A DNA stretch of 9,885 bases, from contig JALOSD010000046.1 of NCBI GenBank assembly GCA_025458585.1, positions 1 to 9,885 of the forward strand, written 5' to 3'. This DNA comes from Burkholderiaceae bacterium. Its GTDB lineage: Bacteria > Pseudomonadota > Gammaproteobacteria > Burkholderiales > Burkholderiaceae_C. The position numbers and the translations under genes are program-made. Positions 6,013 to 9,885 of the stretch are shown in pieces (within the stretch, counting starts at the first letter, position 1; the number at the start of each line of letters is the position of its first letter). The notes below the pieces were generated by a model. It did not search any database and had not been told where the DNA came from. It was given only the letters and a program-made list of their open reading frames with translations.

Positions 6013-8907
6013 TCAGCGCAGCCCGGCGCGCTCGCGGCGCAGGCGCTGCAGCTCGTCGACGATGACCTCGATGTCCAGCGGCTTCGTCCAGTAGGCGCGG
6101 AACCCTGCGTCGAGGGCGCGCTGCACGTCGGCGGGCATCGCGTCGGCCGAGCACATGTACGCCGGGGCGTCGGCGAGGGCGTCGAGCCGGCGCAGCTGCT
6201 GCAGCACCTCGTGGCCGCTCGCGCCCGGCAGGTTGGCGTCGAGCACGAGCACGTCGGGGTACCAGTCCTGCACGACCTCGAGCGCCTCGGCGCCGTCCTC
6301 GGCGACCCGCAGGTCGAAGCCCGGGTGGCGGCGCAGGGCCTCCTCGAACAGCAGCGCGTTGATGCGGTTGTCCTCGACGTAGAGCAGGCGTAGCGGATCG
6401 ACGCCCGCCGCCGGCACGGCGGGTGGGACTGCGGCCGCGCCCCGGCCCGGCGCCGCCGGCTCGGCGGCGACCGTGGGCGCGGCAGGCAGCACGACGTGCA
6501 TGCGCGTGCCTCGCCCGGGCCGGCTGTCGATCTCGAGCGCACCGCCCATCGCCTCGACGAGCCGGCGCGAGATCACGAGGCCGAGCCCGGTGCCCTCGAT
6601 CGTCGACGTGTCGCGGCCGAGGCGCTCGAACGGCTGGAACAGACGCGCGAGCTGGTCCGGCGACATCCCGGTGCCGGTGTCGTCGATCGCGACGGCGCAG
6701 CGGCCGTCGGCGAGCGCCTCGATCGACCACGTCACGCGGCCGCCCGGACGGTTGTACTTGACCGCGTTCGATCCGATGTTGAGCAGCACCTGCCGCAGCC
6801 GCTGCGCGTCGGCGAGCGCGTGCAGCGCGACAGCGGCGCCTGCGCGCTGCTGGTGCACGCCGCGGGCGTCGGCCATCGGCTGCAGCATCGCGAGGCAGTC
6901 GTCGACGAGCGGCGACAGCGCGACCGCCTCGGGCTTCAGCGCCAGGTCGCCCGTTTCGGCGCGCTGCAGGTCGAGCACGTCGTTGACGAGCGTCAGCAGG
7001 TGGCGCCCGGCGTTGAGGATGTGGTCGACGTGGTCGAGGCGCGCGCCCGACTGCAGCCGCAGCAGCTGGGCGAAGCCGATGATCGCGTTCAGCGGCGTGC
7101 GCATCTCGTGGCTCATGCGCGACATGAACTCGCTCTTGCTGCGGCTGGCCATCTCGGCCACGAGCTTGTCGCGCCGCGCCTGCTCGGCCTGCTGGCGCTC
7201 GCTGATGTCGCGCAGCAGCCCGATCAGGTGCGTCGTGCGGCCGTCGGCGTCGCGCGCCGCGACGATCGTCAGTTCGGCCGTGAAGAGCCCGCCGTCGCGG
7301 CGGCGCGTCTCGATCACGACGGCGGCGTCGCCGCCGCGCCGCAGCGCCTGCGCGAGCGGTTCACGGCCCGGCGTGCCGGTGGCGGCGAGATCCTCGAACT
7401 GCCAGCCCTGAACCGCGTCTCGCGACCAGCCGGCCAGCCGCTCGAATGCTGTGTTGGCGTAGACGAGCGGCAACCCGGGCGCGAGCGCGTCGGCGATCAC
7501 GATCGGCAGCGACGCCGGCGACTCGAAGGCGCGCTGCATCAGCAGCACGTCGCGCGCGAGCGTGCGCGACTCGGTAAGGTCGCGCGTGAGCACGAGCAAC
7601 TCGCCGCCGGGCATCGGCGACACCCGCGCCTCGAAGTGACGCACCGCGCCGTCGGCACCGGGCACGTCGAACTCGTAGCGCTGCACGCGGCCGAGCGCGG
7701 TCGCGCGCTGCATCGCGGCGCGCGCCGCCTCGGCGGCGGCCGGCGGCAGCCCGGCGTCGACCTCGCGCCCCACCAGCTGCTCGAACGGCCGGCTCAGCGA
7801 CGCGTGACGCGGCGTGCTCGCACGGCTGAAGCGCCCGCGCGCGTCGACGACGAACCACAGGTCGGGGATCGCGGCGAGCACCGCGCTCAGGTGGGCGTCG
7901 GCGTCGAGCTGGCGGCGCTGCAGCGCGAGGCGCTCGTCCTCCGAGCGTTTGGCCGCGGTGTGGTCGAACGACAGGTGCACGACGTGTCCACCCGGCAGCC
8001 GGCGGTCGCCGACGAGGCCCCAGCCGTCGCGCCAGCGGATCTCCTGCAACGCCGGCGCGTCGCCGACGAGGCCGAGGCGCCACGCGACGAACTGCTCCTC
8101 GCGGCCGACGGCGTCGGGGTAGTGGCCGCCGTACGCGAGATGGCGCACCAGCGTGTGCCAGCTCGGCGGCCCGGAAGGTCCCGCGTCGCCGAGCTGCTCG
8201 TGCCACGCCGCATTGGCGAACACGATCCGCCCCGCGGCATCGCTGACGGCCACTCCGGCGGGCAGGCCGTCGAGGACCCGCCGCAGCAGGTCTTCGGCCG
8301 CGGCCGCAGGCGGCACCGCGGCATCGGCCTCCCACCAGGCGCTGCCGGCATGGCCCGTGCCGTGCAGGTGCTCGCGGCGGCTGCTCTCCCGGCGCTCGCG
8401 CAGCCGCGAGGCCAGCAGCGCTTCGGCGACCAGGGCCAGATCCTGGAGCGCCGCGAGCAATGAATCGTCCCACGCCCGAGGTGCGGCGTCGGACACGCAC
8501 AGCGTGCCGACGGGCAGACCCTCGACGCGCAGCGGCACGCCGGCGTAGGCGCACGCCGCCGCCGGATCGTGCGACCGCGCCTCGCCCTCGGCCGCCTCGG
8601 CCGCGCTCGGCACGAGCAGCGGCGCGTCGGTCGCGACGACGCGGGCGCACGGGCTCGTCGAGCGCGGTGCCACCCGCGCCGCGCCGCCGACGCCGGCCTT
8701 GCACCACACCTGCTGCGCCGTGACGAGGTTCAGCGCCGCGCCCGCGCCGCCGGCGGCGCGGGCGGCCGCGCGCACGAGCGCATCGAGCGCTGGCACGGGC
8801 TCGGCGTCGAGCCAGCCGAGCGCGTCGAGCAGGCGCAGCCGCGCGACCTCCTGCCGGTGCAGGACGGCGGTGGCGATGGTCGGCGAGGGCGCTCGTTCGG
8901 CCGCCAC
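6013..8907 (-). CDS. Soluble hybrid histidine kinase, GAF-PAS-PAS-PAS-HisKA-HATPase-REC
   Basis: A 964-residue sensor kinase that autophosphorylates and passes phosphate to its own receiver. Domains in order: GAF (about 20-168; WCKAGVG and GVPLRVEGLPVGTLCV are typical); PAS 1 (about 205-320); PAS 2 (about 338-448); PAS 3, LOV-like but lacking the flavin cysteine (about 455-575); HisKA with phosphoacceptor His600 in MSHEMRTPLNAI; HATPase with N-box Asn714, G1 DDTGTGM (742-748), F-box LFQPFERL and G2 GTGLGL (772-777); a Pro/Ala linker (808-836); REC (838-955) with acidic pair Glu845/Asp846, phosphoacceptor Asp890, Ser920 and Lys942. All catalytic residues are intact. No membrane segment is visible, so it is cytosolic. 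The start is GTG at 8905-8907, three bases after the cyclase stop, with no in-frame ATG nearby; translation is probably coupled. No Hpt partner or output regulator is in the window, and the stimulus is unknown. Confidence 0.93.
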   Translation of the reverse strand: MAAERAPSPTIATAVLHRQEVARLRLLDALGWLDAEPVPALDALVRAAARAAGGAGAALNLVTAQQVWCKAGVGGAARVAPRSTSPCARVVATDAPLLVPSAAEAAEGEARSHDPAAACAYAGVPLRVEGLPVGTLCVSDAAPRAWDDSLLAALQDLALVAEALLASRLRERRESSRREHLHGTGHAGSAWWEADAAVPPAAAAEDLLRRVLDGLPAGVAVSDAAGRIVFANAAWHEQLGDAGPSGPPSWHTLVRHLAYGGHYPDAVGREEQFVAWRLGLVGDAPALQEIRWRDGWGLVGDRRLPGGHVVHLSFDHTAAKRSEDERLALQRRQLDADAHLSAVLAAIPDLWFVVDARGRFSRASTPRHASLSRPFEQLVGREVDAGLPPAAAEAARAAMQRATALGRVQRYEFDVPGADGAVRHFEARVSPMPGGELLVLTRDLTESRTLARDVLLMQRAFESPASLPIVIADALAPGLPLVYANTAFERLAGWSRDAVQGWQFEDLAATGTPGREPLAQALRRGGDAAVVIETRRRDGGLFTAELTIVAARDADGRTTHLIGLLRDISERQQAEQARRDKLVAEMASRSKSEFMSRMSHEMRTPLNAIIGFAQLLRLQSGARLDHVDHILNAGRHLLTLVNDVLDLQRAETGDLALKPEAVALSPLVDDCLAMLQPMADARGVHQQRAGAAVALHALADAQRLRQVLLNIGSNAVKYNRPGGRVTWSIEALADGRCAVAIDDTGTGMSPDQLARLFQPFERLGRDTSTIEGTGLGLVISRRLVEAMGGALEIDSRPGRGTRMHVVLPAAPTVAAEPAAPGRGAAAVPPAVPAAGVDPLRLLYVEDNRINALLFEEALRRHPGFDLRVAEDGAEALEVVQDWYPDVLVLDANLPGASGHEVLQQLRRLDALADAPAYMCSADAMPADVQRALDAGFRAYWTKPLDIEVIVDELQRLRRERAGLR

Positions 8908-8910
8908 GGG

Positions 8911-9879
8911 TCAGGCGCGCGCCGGATCCGGCATCGGCAGCGGCTGCGGTTCGGTGTCGCGCTCGTGCACGACCTCGAACTGGACGACGGCGGCGCCGAG
9001 CTCGGCCGGCGACGCACCGAGGCCGATCGAGCCGCGGCCGTGCAGCGTGCAGGTGCCACGACGCAGGACGAGGACGTCACCCCCTGTGCCGAAACGCACG
9101 TAGGTGCCGTTGTAGCTGAGGTCGGTGAGCTGGTAGGCGCCGCCGTGCCAGTCGATGCGTGCGTGCGAGCGCGAGACGCGCGAGTCGTCGACGCAGAAGC
9201 TGGCCTGCTGGCTGCGGCCGAGCACGACCGGCAGTTCGTCGACGTCGAACATGCGCTCGACGTCGAGCCACTCCAGTCGCAGGCCTTCGGGAGCCGGCTC
9301 GGCCTGCAGGTCGCCGAACTGCGTCAGCTCGCCTTCGACCGGCGCGCGGTGCGGGCGCAGGTAGACCTGCACGGGCTCGACGCGTCCGCGCAGGCGAAGG
9401 CGGTCGAGGCAGCGGAACGCCGCGCGACTGGCCGGCGGCAGGCCGGCGAGCACCTCGGCGGTGACGAGGGTTTCGTTGTCGCCGGCGTGGTCGAGCAGGC
9501 GCGCGGCGACGTTGACCGCATCGCCGAAGCAGTCGCCGGCCATCTCGACGACCTCGCCGCACGCGAGCGCCACCTGCAGCCGCAGGCCGCGCAGCCCCGA
9601 CGACGCGCCGCGCTGGTGACCCCGCGAGACGAGGTGGTCGAGCGCATCGTGCATGCGCTGCGAGGCGTCGAGCGCCGGCTGCGACTGCGCGAACACGGCC
9701 ATCAGGCCGTCGCCGAGCGTCTTCACGACCTGGCCGCCCAGGGCGTCGACCGTCGCCGCCAGCGCCGACACCGTGTGCGTGACGACCGACGTCGCCTCCG
9801 CGTTGCCGAGCGTCTCGTACAGCGCCGTGCTGCCGCGCAGGTCGGCGAAGAGCACGGTGCGTTCGATGATGCGCGTCAT
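8911..9879 (-). CDS. Class III adenylate cyclase with C-terminal FHA domain
   Basis: Predicted to make cAMP from ATP in the cytoplasm, with a forkhead-associated domain for binding phosphothreonine peptides. The 322-residue protein starts directly in the cyclase domain (about 4-175). Metal-binding Asp13 (LFADLRGST) and Asp57 (KTLGDGLMAVF) are present. So are the adenine-specifying Lys53 and Asp120 and the transition-state residues Asn123 and Arg127 (FGDAVNVAARL), which argues for adenylate rather than guanylate cyclase and for activity. After a linker, the FHA domain (about 200-305) has GRS (221-223), VSRSHARI (235-242) and NGTYV (257-261), the phosphothreonine-binding set. No membrane segment is visible. 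The ATG at 9877-9879 lies six bases from the window edge, so a slightly longer start cannot be excluded. It is first of a pair with the hybrid kinase. Confidence 0.93.
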   Translation of the reverse strand: MTRIIERTVLFADLRGSTALYETLGNAEATSVVTHTVSALAATVDALGGQVVKTLGDGLMAVFAQSQPALDASQRMHDALDHLVSRGHQRGASSGLRGLRLQVALACGEVVEMAGDCFGDAVNVAARLLDHAGDNETLVTAEVLAGLPPASRAAFRCLDRLRLRGRVEPVQVYLRPHRAPVEGELTQFGDLQAEPAPEGLRLEWLDVERMFDVDELPVVLGRSQQASFCVDDSRVSRSHARIDWHGGAYQLTDLSYNGTYVRFGTGGDVLVLRRGTCTLHGRGSIGLGASPAELGAAVVQFEVVHERDTEPQPLPMPDPARA

Positions 9880-9885
9880 GGCGCG

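Noticed and set aside
4845..6542. A 565-codon frame that would fuse an N-terminal extension to ferrochelatase.
   Set aside because: The extra 202 residues are Ser/Arg/Pro-rich shadow of the hybrid kinase in another frame. Ferrochelatase similarity begins right after the ATG at 5936.
6496..8463. 655-codon plus-strand frame antisense to the hybrid kinase.
   Set aside because: Composition (Arg, Ala, Val, His-rich) and lack of domains mark it as the antisense shadow; the kinase on the minus strand has every catalytic motif.

Overview
The window is very GC-rich, and its coding frames lack stops even on the opposite strand. The proteins are typical of a betaproteobacterium, most likely Burkholderiales (Rubrivivax/Leptothrix/Methylibium-like). 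This placement is an inference from gene order (hslR-grpE-dnaK beside hemH), the presence of a TctC-type receptor, and codon use. Nothing in the window names a species.

Layout from left to right. (1) 1-1569, minus strand: a heat-shock block of hslR (Hsp15), grpE and the first 129 codons of dnaK, which runs off the left edge. A near-consensus sigma-32 promoter lies between hslR and grpE and fixes the grpE start. A weaker sigma-32-like element lies between grpE and dnaK. (2) 1570-1740: a divergent intergenic region with two clear inverted repeats. (3) 1741-4834, plus strand: a complete tripartite tricarboxylate transporter operon, tctC-tctB-tctA (periplasmic receptor, small membrane subunit, large membrane subunit). 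(4) 4845-5936, minus strand: hemH (ferrochelatase), convergent with tctA; the two stop codons sit inside one palindrome. (5) 6013-9879, minus strand: a two-gene signalling unit. A class III adenylate cyclase with a C-terminal FHA domain is followed 3 bases later by a soluble GAF-PAS-PAS-PAS hybrid histidine kinase with a receiver domain.

How the parts fit. The heat-shock block supplies the DnaK nucleotide-exchange factor and chaperone plus the ribosome-rescue protein Hsp15. TctCBA imports a carboxylate whose identity cannot be read from the sequence. HemH performs the last step of heme synthesis. The cyclase/kinase pair looks like a cytoplasmic module combining cAMP production, phosphothreonine recognition and a phosphorelay. 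No Hpt protein, output regulator or TctDE-type regulator for the transporter is present.

No RNA gene, insertion sequence, CRISPR array or phage gene was seen. No stretch over 300 bases lacks a gene. I do not see a wholly new system. The most notable items are the cyclase-FHA/hybrid-kinase pair, the heat-shock promoter architecture, a shared start-proximal GACAAT element suggesting leaderless transcripts, and the palindrome over the tctA/hemH stops.
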